Shown: positions 1 to 14,414 of the stretch, in pieces
How the letters are laid out: each line of letters starts with the position of its first letter
How positions within the stretch are numbered: position 1 is the stretch's first letter
Assembly (NCBI GenBank): GCA_951640165.1
Contig: OX621241.1
Location: forward strand, 6,458,001 to 6,522,000
Source: Pseudoips prasinana
Lineage: Eukaryota > Arthropoda > Insecta > Lepidoptera > Nolidae
Reading direction: 5' to 3'
DNA length: 64,000 bases
The notes under the pieces: generated by a model
Databases searched by the model: none
Told to the model about the DNA's origin: nothing
The model's input: only the letters and a program-made list of their open reading frames with translations
Made by a program: the position numbers and the translations under genes

Positions 1-142
1 ACCTACTAAACCGTACAATGTGAACGATGATCAGCTGATGCAATTTATATGGTAACCAAAAACGTTAACGTTCCTATTTAATAATCTGGTTTACTTTAAT
101 TAGTGCAATTATTTGGGACAATGGGTGAATAGTGCTCCTTAT

Positions 143-282
143 GTACAGACGCCAGCACATCAAGCTACCCCAATCTGTCAAATTTGCCCTATTGAAAGTG
201 GACCTTATGTTTCGTGATAAAGTTGAAAATCTATAAAAGAAATTTGACAGATTGGGGTAGCTGGAAGTGCTGGCGTCTGTAC
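143..282. repeat. 140-bp inverted-repeat MITE
   Basis: Arms of about 42 bases, starting gtacagacgccagcacatc on the left and mirrored on the right, flank an internal part of about 55 bases. The arms differ by only a few bases. A related copy lies at 36654-36779, so this is a dispersed family and not a chance hairpin. There is no coding capacity. Superfamily and target duplication could not be fixed. Confidence 0.75.
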
Positions 283-3200
283 GTTTACTATTTATGCTGC
301 ACCAATTTTTCCCCAATTGGTCGCAGAGTCAAAGTAACGAATTTCACTATGCCCAACCATTTTCCATTTCGCATGTGATGACATAGATACAAGAAATATC
401 GATTAATTTTAACCGAAAAGATGTCTCATAAAAGTCTTATAGAAAAAAAGTTCATCCTTATACATTTACTTTTAGAGCGAAAATGTATTAGCAGCGCAAC
501 TTTTACGCGTTCTCGGCTCTTGTGTATAGCATGAGAGACAACTAACTGAACCGACCACGTTATCTAACTTATTATTTTAATCAAATTCATAGGAAATGCA
601 ACCTCAATTTACTCGACCTTCGTCGATTTTCCACCGACTCGTATGTAAATCCGGCGTGACTCATTAACATTCGGCCGCAATAGTACAACGCGCGTACGCA
701 GCCCAGGAACACGCTTCTGTATCGTTGGAATCGATAGTGATTCATTAGAATAGAATATTAATTACCACGTGAATCGGACCTCTAGTAATACTAGCTGTGA
801 TGTCATTATCTATGTACGAAAGAAAAGAATATGAGTAAGAAAAAATAAAACCGCAAAATTTTAACGAGATAATTGGCAGCTATCAGTATGTACTTTGTTA
901 TGCAAACCGCAGTAAACAACCTTGTCTCGTCAATTCCATGCAAGCAACATTAAGTACCTCCGTTATTCCGTACATGGTATGATATTCTCTGACCATTTGA
1001 TATGGCTGCCGCCTCATAAGGGCCACTGGATATGGCACACAGCGCCCATGCGTTAGCCATGCCTCTCCTACAATGGAGCCGCACTAGTTTCCCAATAAGG
1101 GCTTCGATAGGTTCGATGGTGCCCCCGTTATCACCTTCTACGGTAGTATTATGGATGGATGCAGCGCGCCAATAACACAATATGCGAAACGAGGTTTTAT
1201 TTGTGTATTTTATTTTTTCAGTGAATAGTTTTATATTAGTTAGTTTTACAACAGACTCATATCTCAAAATATTAAATTCAAGCTGTAGACGTATTGTGGG
1301 CAGCGGCCGCGGCATAGTGCGATCATAGCTACTCAACTGTTTGATGGCAATCGGCGGCCACTCAATTATGGAGGTCAGGACTAATAGGGCATTTAGCTGT
1401 CAATTACGACTGATCGAGCCAACCATAGATAAGTTTCTTTATTCGAAATTGATACCATTGTCACCGAATTTAAGACGAACGACATGGCGATTAGAAACTT
1501 CGCTTGCGTCAGAGCTTTATTATCAAGCAAGTGGTGGATAATTTTATTATTTGCTACAAATTATCCATACCAAACAAAAGAGTTAACCAAACTCAGCAGA
1601 AAAATCTAAAATATTTACAATAATGTTGTTTCCAGCTGCGGTTCTACTCTATAAACATATCTCGACCTAATATTTGGAAACATTCTAGCAAGATGTAACA
1701 TAAATAAATTCACGTTTAGATTAAGAATAGCAGTATCGATCGCCACGTGCGGTCCATTGATCGAGAGGGAGGCGCTGCGGAGTGGGGGGATCCATTCATT
1801 CATATTGCGCACGCGCATCGAACGCGACCTCGCCACGGCCGCGCATACCCCCGCCTCGCCTGTACCAAAATGCATGCTTTACATTAAATGACTCGTGTCA
1901 TAATCACATATTTTATATTCTATCGCCTTGTCATTCTACGCTATTTGAGGTGTCAGTGAACTCGCACCGGCTTATTGTTATGAAAGATCGCATTATCTGT
2001 AATCCTCGATCGAGACCGATCTCTAATTCTGTTGACAGTCGTCCCATTCAATAATAACGACTTGTTGTCAGTGGGATGTCGTATGGCGCCGCCTACACCG
2101 CAATTAAGTAACTTGGAATGTCGATCCTAAAGGTGAGTGTAGGTGACAACGAAAATTTTAAATGAACTAGCCGATTAGGTAATAAAGTAAACGTGTATAT
2201 GGTACTGAATTAGGCAATTGCTAATATTTGCGGACACCTACATCCGCCAACCTGCCGCATGCCGAGCGACCGCGGCCGCGCAGCGAAGAGTCAATAAACT
2301 CCCACTATGTATAACTTGCAAACACTACTATATGGAGTAACAAGAATATAGAACACACCTTACACCAGTAACATCAAATGTATCAATTGAGAGCCAATCT
2401 ATGTGGTAGGTAAATATTTACGAAGGTGTAATTACCAATGCAAATTCTATCCCAACGTGGAGGTTAACCGGACAGTGCTTATTGAGTAATAACTACAAGC
2501 CCGGACTTATGACCATTTAATACATACATCGATTGCGAGTAACATGTAGAATGAATAAATGAATGTAGTGACAAGTATGTATCTGCGATGTTGAATATTT
2601 ACATTTAGAACGCAGCTGCGATCACAAATCATCTACCTTATCCATGATACGATCAATAGTATCCATAAGCGCCTCCTTTCTTATGGGAAAATAAAAATAA
2701 AACAAATCTTATAATTTTTTGTCGCCAATGCTAAATTTGTTTTAAAAGACACTACAAATCGATGTGACAACAGAGTGCGACAGCGGGGGCGACTGCTGTA
2801 CTGGTTGGTGGTGGTATGATTGCGCCGCAGCCGGCTGGTGACGCGTCACGTAGGCGCGTGCTCGGCTTGCGCACCGCGCCCACCGTTACGCTACTGCCAT
2901 TATAAATCTTCTACGATTCTGCGAAATTTATGAGAACCTTGCCAGCGACATCCTCGCCGATCGACAACGGGCAGTTACGACAAGTTACTAGTCCCTACTC
3001 AGATTCATGACACGTAATTACAGTCGAAAATTCGACACCCAATCCACTTTAGAAACTCAGTAGGCATCCACTTAATTGGAAGGATACCATACTTATATTG
3101 TGCAGGATATAGATTTACGCGCACTACGTCATAACGTCCGTAAGATAGAAAGTTGACGGGTTAATTTAACCGCTCGTTCGCTAGAGGGGATTTCCAAGTT

Positions 3201-5295
3201 TTAGACTCCATTCAATAAAATATTCAATAAGCGTTATGCTTTCGGCGACGCTTTAATACAAATACGCAAGCGGAATTGAGATTGGGATTGCAGCCGCGGC
3301 ATGCAAAAGAATCAGACGAGAACCGGGACGAACGACCTCCACGAGTGCAAAACGAATACAAATGTCCTAATCGAGCAGTCGACTAATGTGATCAGTCAGC
3401 ACAGAAGTGTAATAAATCATGGGAAAATAACGAGAATAAGCTTATTTGCATTCACTGCAAGACTGCAATGAAAATGCACACGACGGCCAAAGCAGATATA
3501 AGACCATTATGAAAAGATAACATGCGAGGAAGGAACTTTATTTATCAATAACGATGATATCATTGTTGCAAAAGTTATTACAAATTGGGTTCCCAATAAA
3601 CATATTCATACACCTTTCGTTATTAAAAATTTATTACAATTATCATCATTTGGCCGTTGGAGCTGCCTTCACGGAATTGCAAGGTACTATGCGCGAGGCT
3701 TTTCAACGCACCGCACACTTACACGGACTTCCTGTACTAGGAATAATCCATTATCAAAAACAACACAGCGCCTAATATTAAACTGTGTATGTATGAAATA
3801 CGATGGTAGCGTAGAGTACATCGCGTGCCATTGACCGTGATCCGTGTCCAAATGTCAAAGGTCTTTGCTGACTAGGATTTCCGCTTCAAGACATCTCAAC
3901 TTAATATTTTATCTGTGAATAACAATAGCATTATAATTTTACATCACTATTTGAGCACAACCATCTGAGCTTTAAAGATTCGGACGGAAATATATTTTGT
4001 TCTGACTTTCAATTCTTAGAATATAATGTGGGAACTAATTGTTGCATTATTTGCAAACAATGGTTTCGCAAATAATTATCCGTGGACAGGTAGCGTGTGA
4101 TTATGCACTCTCATTATCTGAGATTCAAATTTTGGTTTTATATTGTGAGAAAGATTTTAACAAAGGATTTTGAAACACCTACAAATTTTTAATAACTTTA
4201 ATCGGCGAGTGCTCGTTAAACAATTGCATCAATCTTTTAACATGTTGGGTTTTTTAGGCACTATGGAAGACTAATGATGGTGAAGTATTACAAAATCCAA
4301 ATTGTATGAATTCCTCAATAATTTAGTAGATATTGTGTAATTAAATGGATCTATCAGATGTTTTTGTCTGATACACAGTGTTTCCGAGCGTCTAAGTTAA
4401 CATCGCGTCGGTTACTTTAGAGATGGAATCATTTTTTCTTAGAAAGGGAAGTGGACGGTAGACAGGTGAGCCGTTAACTGTGGAATGGCGACGGGCGGCC
4501 GGACCGTGTCCCGCGACCACATTCCTGGATAAATCTTTATCTAACCGCCAGCCGCGTCATCAGCCAACGAGAAGGTATGGCAACTAAATTACGCCAAACA
4601 ATTGTACATCAACTTTAAATATTGTTGAATAACTTTAATTTTACATTTTGTATAGTGTTGTGCACTGGATCTGTAAAATATTTTACTTTCTATACCAATC
4701 TGACTGAACTTGAGAGCGGAGATAAAGAAATAAATACATAGGATAACAATAAAACTGCCAAAATTAAGGCTTTTCCCCGACAGGCATTTCCAGGCGGACG
4801 AAAACCACAATTCTTAATAAATAAAACGTATTGAACAAAATATTGACGAATGTAGGGCCTCTGTAAGAATGTTTTCATGTCGATTCTGAACATTTTATGT
4901 AAAATTACTAAAGTAAATTTAAGGGAAGCGGAGAGTTAAACAGATCCGCGCGATACTCTCCATGATAATCACTAAAACCTCTAGTATTCCTCCTGAAATC
5001 CTAGAAATTTGTAATGTGTAAGGATATGATGTAGGATTTGCACACAACCACCGAAATGAATAAGGAATTTCCTCCTTTTGACATGGGATGCACGGTGAAA
5101 GTAAGAGATTCCTCAAGATTTCTTATTATTATATATATTTTTGATAGCATAATGGAGAATGTAGATCTCTATTCTATACTCAATTTTGATGTTAGCTCCC
5201 CGTGACGGGCACGTTATTCATGTATTTTTTTAATATATCTGTCTCTTATATATGGTTTAAGGCTATTATACAACTAAGTTTCCAAGTCAAGATTC
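283..5295. other. No gene recognised
   Basis: About 5 kb with stop codons in all frames at random-like density. The longest open frames (up to 128 codons) have no recognisable motif. GC-rich patches occur near 1740-1870, 2230-2290 and 2780-2890. They could be old regulatory or repeat DNA, but nothing in them can be assigned. Confidence 0.5.
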
Positions 5296-5465
5296 TTCAA
5301 AAGGGGTGCACCGGAGCAGCATACCCGCGTTCCCGGGACTCCCCTCATCAGACGCCAAGAGAAGCCCACACCAGGTAGGTTTAGTCGGTGCAAGTCCGAC
5401 GTACCCACCCGCAGACACTTTTTGCGGGTGGCATGCGTAGGCATTCCCCCTGCCTCAGAAAAAAA
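5296..5465. repeat. GC-rich dispersed-repeat fragment (tentative)
   Basis: A GC-rich block in AT-rich surroundings, running from 'aaggggtgcaccggagcagc' to a poly-A run at 5459-5466 after 'ccctgcctcag'. It contains a short inverted repeat, tttgcgggtgg against ccacccgca (about 5405-5432). The poly-A end suggests a retroposed fragment. Class not assigned. Confidence 0.3.
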
Positions 5466-7998
5466 AGGTCAAGTTTCTTAAAAGTGTATACATAAAATTG
5501 CAGTTGACCGTACATAAAGCGGCAATGTAGATAATTCCCAGTTTCATATAACGAGCAGGCGTAATAAGTAGAGCGTTGCATTCCCATATGATAAGTACAG
5601 TGTACTGTTGATGCTTCTGATTTATCTCTGTGCATTTCGCTTCCGTTCAATTGTTGCAATGGGCCGTGTGAAACTTGCTAAAGCGTCCATTGTTTGTTAA
5701 GGAAAGCTAATTTAAAATGCTAAGAGAACAGTGTATAACAGTTATCTATAGCTGATTAAATTGCGCTGTTGCTTTTGTAATTTAAAAGAGGCGAGGATAG
5801 ACTTTTTGAAGTGAAATCTTCTTTAGGCTGGTTGAGCATTTTTGGGTGACGAAAAATCATGGAACTCGCGTAATCGTCACCGCACGTTTCCTATGAGCTA
5901 TATGTATACTGTATATATAATGAACATATTTATACCTCTGTGCGTTGTTATTGTGATATACATGGCATCAATGCCGCCGACACTTCCTCTCTCCGTGGTA
6001 AACCCTGGCGAAACACTCGCACCCATGACCACATGCTATTATTCATATGCTATTATTCATTATAAATTTATCTACCGTTATCCTATCTTATATTAACCTA
6101 TCTTAAATTTTGCTACCGTTTAACACTTTCCGGAAGACAGTTGTAGTAATGCTAAAGCTAAGGCTTACGAGCTTGGTAATACTCGATCCCACATCTATAT
6201 TTATAATAGCTCACTAATCCGAGTTCTCCTTTCCTTTAGAAGAGGTTTTAATTTCAACATGAATAACCTTGTCTGCCATCAACTACGTTAAGCGAGGCGA
6301 GCAGACATTAATTAAAATCTCGCTTAGTCTCTTCCAACGCAAATTCCAGCAGGATAGGTAGATATAATACGGCATATGAATATACCGCAAAGGTCCGAGA
6401 TGGATAGCGTAGTAATTATTTTTGCTCTACCGCGTCTGGCTATCTTTAAGTACATGTGTTAATGTACATGCTCTACGAAATTATCCTCACTGCCTTCGTA
6501 ATAAGGACGTTGGTAAAGTAAAAGTGTATCCAACAAAGGGGTGTCCTTAAGAACAGTATTCGAATAAGATTTTTACACAGCATATGTTTGACAAGCAGTA
6601 AGTTTAGGACACGCCTGATACACGCTGAACGCTGACGGTAGTCCATGGAGGCTACCAATACAAAACTATAAGCATTACTCAAGCGTTAATCAACCGTCTC
6701 CCGTTCCCAGTGAGCTCTGTTAAACTTACTCATACACAAGAACGGATGCATGTATTCAGTAAAGTCGAGATACCATCCCACTTGGGATGTTCTCACAGGG
6801 AAAACTGTTATGCACGAAGTTTTTTTTTGCGCCCCGGCTGGGCGACAAGCAGTTTAACGTACATGAGTTACATGTGAAAATGGTAGATATTGATGGTATT
6901 TCCCGCTCAAGCTGTTCTTATAGCTAAATAACACTACGTCCAAAGTATATTCAAAGCACTGGCATATACGCGAGGGAACTCACAGTTAAAACTAGTTCTA
7001 AACTCGCCGGACGATTAAATTTATTATTTCCCATTTCTGAGATTAGATTAACTTTTCATTGCGAATAATTCTATTAAACTAAAATTTTATATTCATACCT
7101 GTTTAGGGCCAGACTCGTATATAGACGGGTAGTCGCTAGCCCTCAGAATAATGTCAGAAAGCCTACCGAATTTCTGCGAATTTTACAACACGTTGATCTC
7201 CCAGCGTACGGTGATTAACTAAATTCTAATTCCGTCATCACAAGGTGGAAATGATGTCGTGTTCTTTGTCCGACCCCTACCATCTGACTATGTCGCAGTG
7301 ATGCGGGTGCGCATTCCGGAGTTTTGACGATAACTCAGTGCATGATGGCGTGGCTTCACCAACTATTCGAGTTAAATGGTATATATTTATAACCAATCAC
7401 GCAAAAAGGGCTATGGTAAATTAGATTTACCGATACGGCTCCGAAATAAATATTAACAAAACATAATAAACTTTGAACGTTGGCAGCCGACGATTTTGCA
7501 GTGTACCAGAACGAATGTGGGGATTTTGCTGGTATACCCCTCGCACCTGCATATAAATTAACCAAAAAGCCGTTCATTTGATAAGTCATAACGTTGGTTC
7601 ATCTTTAACGCATCATTAAAAGGTAACACGAAAATTTAATTACATTTAATAAAAATAAATTTAATTTACTCATTCTCACTTTAATTGAACGACCCTAATG
7701 TGAATGATGTCTAAATCAAAAATTCCAACACATCAGAACTTGTACGAGGTCAGTAGCTAACACGCAACGTTAGATTCATTAACCTTAGTTAACTTCACTC
7801 AACTAGCACAAAAACAGCTAAATCCTGCTCTTGTTGTTCTATTACAACGAGTAAACATATCCTTGTTAATGCTACATTTGGAATTTTAAACTCAGGATAA
7901 GGTGTTTTTCGACAGTCTTCTACCTACGATTAATAAAACCTGCCCACTTCTTGGTGGTATCAACAGGATATGCTGCAGGTTTATTATGCTAATTAGTA
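5466..7998. other. No gene recognised
   Basis: AT-rich DNA without recognisable coding, RNA or repeat signals on either strand. Confidence 0.45.
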
Positions 7999-8190
7999 AT
8001 ATCCTAAGACATTTTCACACACGGCCATTTGATCCCAAATTAAGCAGAGCTTGTACTATGGAAACCAAACTACGTATATTATTTTTCTTTTGTATCCAGA
8101 ATCAGGACAAACAGACATCTTCAATAAGAGAACTCACGACCTGCGGCAATAAAGGCAAGTATCGACCACGCGAACTGGCCTGTCGAGCTG
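7999..8190 (-). mobile_element. Degenerate tRNA-derived SINE (family A)
   Basis: Reading the minus strand, the block follows the intact copy at 15930-16185: a remnant of the tRNA-like head at the high-coordinate end, the 'caggacaaacagacat' block, the 'atggaaaccaaact' block and the 'tgatcccaaattaagcagag' tail block. The head is heavily mutated, so this is an old insertion. Confidence 0.7.
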
Positions 8191-8903
8191 TGACTTTGGG
8201 GAGAATAAAATCGCCAGAGCGTACCAGGGTGAGGGCAATGATCAGTAATGCGTGTGTTAAAACCTACTCCTTTTTTTAATGTCGGTTAAAATATCCACGA
8301 GTTACGACTGCGACCATAGAGATTGATCGTGGTCTGGAGAGACATGATATGTCGACGCCATGCTACCTCCGCAGACAATACAAAAGGTTCGCTAATCTCC
8401 CGACAGGAGATACAAGAATAACTTAGTACATACAACTCACGCCTGTTTCCCAGAGGGTTAGGCAGAGACAACGGAATTCCATTTGTCACGATCTTAGCAC
8501 ATCCCTTTTACCTCGTTTACTGTCATTATATTCTTCATACATGCTCGCCGGTTTAGGGTACTTCCGACCTGGACTTACTTACATATATATATGTATACTT
8601 CTTTTGTCAATCACCTGAGTAGGTACATCTTCTTCATAATTTTAACAACTTTACTTATTTTTCGTAAGGGCAGTGATTACGCAAGAGTCAGAGACTATCA
8701 AACCACCCAGTAGGCTTCAGATATAGCTTAACTGTTGTCTATTGAATTCATCAGGGACCCATAGCTAACGTGCCCTCCGAAGAAGGGGGTCGTTCATCTA
8801 TACAAAAACCGCATACCTATGTGGTTAATCACGTCGATCACTTAAGGGCTGTTGATAGCAACTGGCTACGAGCTTATTTTAACAAGATCACACGCAATTT
8901 ATT

Positions 8904-9163
8904 CGGTTATACTACAAATACGATCCTCCGATACGATCGATATCCTATCCTACGTGTTTCCACGCGTGGGCTGCGGAAACCTTTATCATTTTGTCAACGA
9001 GGTTGCACTGGTCCGAGACCTAAGAACTCCCACGAACGTCCAATGCTTCAGTTACACGTAATTTATACAGTTTTGCTACACAGAGTACCTTGCGATACAA
9101 TTGATACCCTATCCTAGGTGTTCCCACGCGTGTGGCGAGGCGTATCTTTGTCAGCCAGGCAGT
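8904..9163. repeat. Two imperfect direct repeats, period about 164 bp
   Basis: Segments at about 8904-9000 and 9067-9163 share 'cctatcctacgtgtttccac' and 'cctatcctaggtgttcccac' cores, both followed by gcgtg, with similar flanks. They look like a diverged tandem duplication or two copies of one repeat. No coding meaning seen. Confidence 0.6.
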
Positions 9164-11404
9164 ACTCGCGGTATGGGTGTCCACACCAGTAGAGCCTCCC
9201 TGTCATATATGAAGAAACTCCAAGCAATTAACTAGAGACGAAGTTTGTATGTTTTCGCGATTCCGGTGACCCGAGGAAGTCTTTGCACCGCACAGGTTTT
9301 AATTGAAACATGAACAACATCCAGTCGGGTATTTACATTTCATCGATATACCCGCACATTCCCAAAACTTCCTGTTTTTAACATTCCTATTATGGTGTCT
9401 ACAAACATAGGTAATTAATTATTGAATATACTATTTATAATTTTAGATTATTCTATAGGAGCGAAAAATTAATAAAGAACTGAATCCTTTTCAAGCGTTC
9501 CGTATCAAAATGATAAAAAGGCTTTCTGAGAAGCAACTAACGCTAGCGAATTGAAATTACAATTGTTTATGTAATATTTACGTACTTTACGATTCAGTAG
9601 TTACGTACTTTTTTTGTATAACGGTATTGGGTTTCTAATTATTAAAGTAGATACATAGTATAGGGCTTTTTATAAAAAAAGAAACCTTCATAAACAAACT
9701 TATTATAGTAAGGCAATTGGATTGTAATGTACAATGTTTTAACAATTTCAAAGAAGGAACTAGTAGATCTTCGAGGTTAACTCGTACATGGCCGGTGAGT
9801 CCTTTTTATTTGGTTCCAAGCCACTATGGTCGATACCTCAAGACCAATAACTTTGCAACCTGTGTCAAAACATTAAGAAATACAAAATTAAAATAAAATC
9901 GGAAATACACCGCATCAGAATCATTTCAATGCTAATTTCATATGGTGATACAAAATGGTCGATCAAAGACCGCAATATTCGCGACCATAAAAGTCAAATA
10001 AACGACCAATTTAAAGAAATATTCCATCTTTAAGAGTCCATTTAGTAAAAGGAACAATAAATGCAGCTTTAGAAGGGTCGCTAATATATTTTAAAAGGGT
10101 TTTTATATGGGACCAGTAATCTGCTTTGTCTGAGTTTGGGCATCATTATGTTAATACCTGCCGCGGCGTCGTTAATAATAATTAATCCACGGATTGCTCA
10201 AGCTGTGTCAGTGGACCCCTTGGTGCGTTGCGAGGCAAGGCTCAGATTGCCGACACTCTACACCCAATATCTCGCCTTATCTGGTCAGGTTAAGTATCTA
10301 CTTAGTCGATCAAACACATCATAATATAAGTTATTTGAGGCGAGATAATCTTGATAAATTATACATGTACATGTGATTTAAATTCAGTAGTTAATACTTT
10401 TGGGTAAAATCTAAGATCACTTGAGTTTTTAACACATAAATTATGCAATAGAACTGTCGATGTACATTTCAATGATTTATTACTACTTTTCAAAGCGTTT
10501 GATGCTAATCTTGCCTACTAAGCAAATACCACAACCATGATACCAAGCAAATACCTACTCTTTTTTCACTGGCTTTTCTCACGACGACGGAACACAGTTT
10601 AAACTACTCAGTTATAATGGTGGTGGTTAACTAGGTAGGCCAATAGATCCTAAAGCCTGGACGCTTGAATTACATCGATGCTGATAAAACATTACGTGTA
10701 GATTAATTTCTACCGTCGAGGTATTACTAAATTACATCACGTCGAGACAGTTCAATTAAAAGTACTAGGTATTGTTTAATCTCAGATACGACTCGGAGAC
10801 CCTACAAAAACTCTACTTGTTTTTTTTCAAACCCTTTCCTAAATCCGTTATCCCATATTGTGACAACGTCACTCCAAAGGAACGTTTAAAACTTTGACAT
10901 GCACTTAACGGCTAAGCACCAAAATCATTTCTAAGCTGTCTGGAGATAACAAGTCCATAAATAAGCCGATAAACCATCGCCGTCACGTTTAGTGCACTAC
11001 CCTAATTATGGGCTCCTCCAGGTTCTCGAACTTTCTACGCGCTTTTCTCATTATTCTCATTCACACGTCAGTGAATACCATCCACGAAACAACGAAATAT
11101 TTCGTCGTGACAAACATAACTGTAGAGTAAATGATAGAATTAGTGACTATGTCGAAGCTTATAGACAACTCCGTACATTTTGTTGTTTGTTTGTATTGAA
11201 TATTAGAGCAATTACATTGTAAAAGAATGGAAGGTTGTATTACGAAATATGTGAATAAAACTTGGCTTTCATATTTTTCTAAAGTTAAATGCCATAAACA
11301 TGTTAGTAAGGTAAGTTAATATATTCTTGAAATTGTTTAGTGTTTTATAAACACTTTATGTCCAATTCAATAAGAATTTACTGCTGAGCACGTAGTTTTG
11401 ACAC
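9164..11404. other. No gene recognised
   Basis: AT-rich DNA. Short open frames around 10136-10376 and 10992-11222 have no recognisable domain. Confidence 0.45.
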
Positions 11405-11537
11405 AACTCTAGCATTCTATGCGCAATAATGCTTGCTTTTCACACCGCAGTGTTCGATTCCCACCTAGAACAGATATTTTTGTGCAAGAACATGTCTGTA
11501 GTCATAGTCCTGAGTCTGGGTGTAGTTATCTACCTCT
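11405..11537 (+). mobile_element. SINE family A, 5' part only
   Basis: Contains the A-family head ('aatgcttgcttttcacaccg'), a box-B-like 'tgttcgattcccaccta', and the 'tctgggtgtagttatct' block. It stops where a family B SINE begins, so it is either truncated or interrupted by that insertion. Confidence 0.7.
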
Positions 11538-11800
11538 CCTTGACTGCCCTGTTGGTCTAGTGGAGAGTGACCCTGATCCCTAAACCAGAGGTCGTCGGTT
11601 TGATCCCCACCCAGGACAAACGTTTATATGATGAGCACGATTATTTGATCTGTGTTTGGGTGAATTTTATCTATAATATGTATGTACGTGTTTAGTAATA
11701 TATAAGTATGTTTATCAAGTTTGGTTGCCATACTACAGGCTCTGTCGAGTTTGGGATCAGATGGCAGTGTGTAAGTTGTCCGAAGATGAGTTGAGTCTGA
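11538..11800 (+). mobile_element. tRNA-derived SINE (family B)
   Basis: The head 'gttggtctagtggagagtga' and a box-B-like 'ggtttgatccccaccca' mark an RNA polymerase III type promoter. The body has 'gatgagcacgattatttgat' and ends in the tail shared with family A ('gtttgggatcagatggcagt'). Related copies are at 34558 and 46510. The shared tail suggests that A and B use the same LINE partner (inference). Confidence 0.8.
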
Positions 11801-12496
11801 AATTTATAGTACATAATTACAGTATTAAAAGGTATTTTTTTTTATTTGCTCAATAGCATGTGTATGCAAGATGTTTACAAATGTGTAGGAGTCACAAAAT
11901 ATAGCAATTGGCTCAGAAAAAACTCAAAGAGAGTGTTCATTTGCTAAACTAGTTACAATTTAATCATTAAATTACATGATTGAGCAATTCAGAAGAACAG
12001 TCATAAATTTCTTAACGATAGCGATGTTCTGAATTTTGGTATGGCAATAGTTACGCATCCTTCTGTTATAAAAACATATGATATTTTACGTATTATAGAT
12101 TTGGTAAAATATCAATAAATTAACATCATTTTCGGAATTTCAGAAGACTACGCACTACTGAAACAGTCTAGATTACTAAGTTTTTAATACACTGAGTGCA
12201 TACTAATAACAAGAACTCTGAGAAAAATGGCAATACAAATAATTAAATCAACAGCTATTATCATTTTATGTGATTCTTATACGCTATTGTAAACATCCTC
12301 GTACTCAATGTGGTTGTATAACAAAGTAATATAGGTGCTATCCAGCCATAAAGCTATCCAGATCGCTCCTTCCCAACTGGTAGGAACGATCGATATTCTC
12401 AACGTTATGCGCGTCCCAACTATCGATCTTTACTTAAGTGCACTCTGCATTCTGCGGCATAGTGGAAAATTTAGAGTATTTTTCGATGAAGAGGCT
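11801..12496. other. No gene recognised
   Basis: AT-rich DNA between a SINE and the foldback element; nothing assigned. Confidence 0.45.
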
Positions 12497-12504
12497 TAAT
12501 GGTG

Positions 12505-12996
12505 GTGTCCCTTCGTCCAGCATACTCACCATGGAATCCTGATATTTCATGAATGTCAAAAAACTGTTCTGAAATAGTGCTAAATAGTGCCCAAAGGAAA
12601 AAAATAGTGCTCTTGTACTTGCGAAGTTATAGCCATAGTTCGATGAGTATGCTGGACGAAGGTTTCGCCCAGCATACTCACCTCCGTCCGGAGAATCTGT
12701 GTACGCTTCAAACATAATTCATACTTCAAAAAATAGTTCCCAAATAGTGCCAAACGGTGCCCAAAAAGAAAAAACAGTGCTCGAATAACTTCGGAGTTAT
12801 AGGCTTCGTTCAGTGAGTATGCTGGGCGTAGGTTCTACGCCCAGCATACTCACCTCAGTGCGCGAATATCGAACGAGCTATAGGTACAATTTACGTCTCA
12901 AAAAATTGTGCTTGAAATAGTGCCCAATATCAGTCCAATTTTTGCTTGACTTTTGACCTAGAAAACCATTAAATTTGATTGTAAACTTCTACATAC
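12505..12996 (+). repeat. Left terminal inverted repeat of the foldback element
   Basis: 492 bases, mirrored at 14415-14906. It holds a half palindrome at the very end (about 12515-12532) and full palindromes at about 12647-12688 and 12812-12853, each stem roughly 17-20 bases. Confidence 0.88.
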
Positions 12997-14414
12997 ATTA
13001 CATTGAGTACAGTCGAATACAATATTATTAACTTTCTTTCTAACAATTTTTGTCTTGTGTAAATTATTAATTGTCTATGTAAGGGAGTATTTACTTTAGA
13101 ATCGCAATATTATTAATTACACATTATTTTAATAATACTTTATAATAATATGATTAAGCCTTCGCGCGTCGCATGGGACCCCGGTAGCTAGGAACAATGA
13201 TTTTATATATTTTGTCTAGATCACGGCGCTTGAAGGATTAAGATATCAAATGAAGTAAATCATGCATGAAAAATAAAGTTGCTGTTATTAATGCTTACAT
13301 TACAACTGACAAAATTATTCAAAATAATCATTTTCCGGATCAAGGACGGTACCACAACGTTTACGGAATTGACCTGTATTCCTCATGTGATAAAGTTCAA
13401 TATAGTGTGGCAGTAATGGATGCACGTACGGTCAATAGGTATGGGGCTTACGACGCGCGGCGCCCGCGACGCAAATGAATATGTTTATGTTTAAATACTA
13501 GATGGCGCTGCCCTAACATCTTACGATTATTAGACAAGACTGATCTGTATTTTGAAGGTGATAAGGGTCCATTTTGTGTCACAAAGCAATCGAAACAAAC
13601 AAGCGCTTCTCAGTTTCTTTGTTTGTTTACTTCGTCGCACATCATTATAATAACGCCGGCTTTTGAGTTTGACTACATAGTGGGTTGCAAAACCAAACAA
13701 TGTGTTGGTGATGTCATTATTTACCTATATAAAATTGTGTATCTAGTACGTAATCAATATAGGAGCTGCACCCAAATCAGTAAGTATATTTCAATTTATA
13801 ATAGTGGCATTTAACTAAACAAATAAATATTTGGCTAAACATTTTTTTATATGTATATTATATACAATATTAAAACTACAATTTTTTCTATTTACATTGA
13901 TTATATTATGAATGTTAACAAAAGCTGTGAACTAGTTAACTAGAATTCTGATTACTTTGGCCCTTTAAATAGTAATAAATAACGTAAGTAATTAAAAATG
14001 TTTTTTATTGCTAAACCTTTCATTGATGATACTATTGGAAAGAGTTTTAAAAATTTGTATAACTATGTCACAGTACTAGTTTTGACTGGTTATAAGTTTT
14101 GCCTGCAACATATATACAAAAAGAAACTGTATAATTTCCTTTTTACAATTTTTCAAGATATTAATTTTATTGGCTGCAAATGACTGTTTTTATTCAGACA
14201 AACACACAATGCAATGAAGTAATAGACTTCATTTACGCTTAAAGTTTCATTCATTTATTATTATTTATAAAATATATAATAATGCATTTAATCGAAAGTT
14301 TTTGACATGTGAGAAAATACCATAATTATTTCCAATAACATGAAGTCTACAATTAGAAAGTTTAATATTTTTGTCCAAAAACATGTGTCGACGACTGTAC
14401 CCCATTTTACGTTA

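Noticed and set aside
6826..6860. Intrinsic terminator-like t-run with GC stem
   Set aside because: A bacterial-type terminator is not meaningful in this genome and the stem is poor.
12434..12715. 93-codon minus-strand frame as a gene
   Set aside because: It lies in the foldback element's inverted repeat and is explained by the repeated arm sequence.
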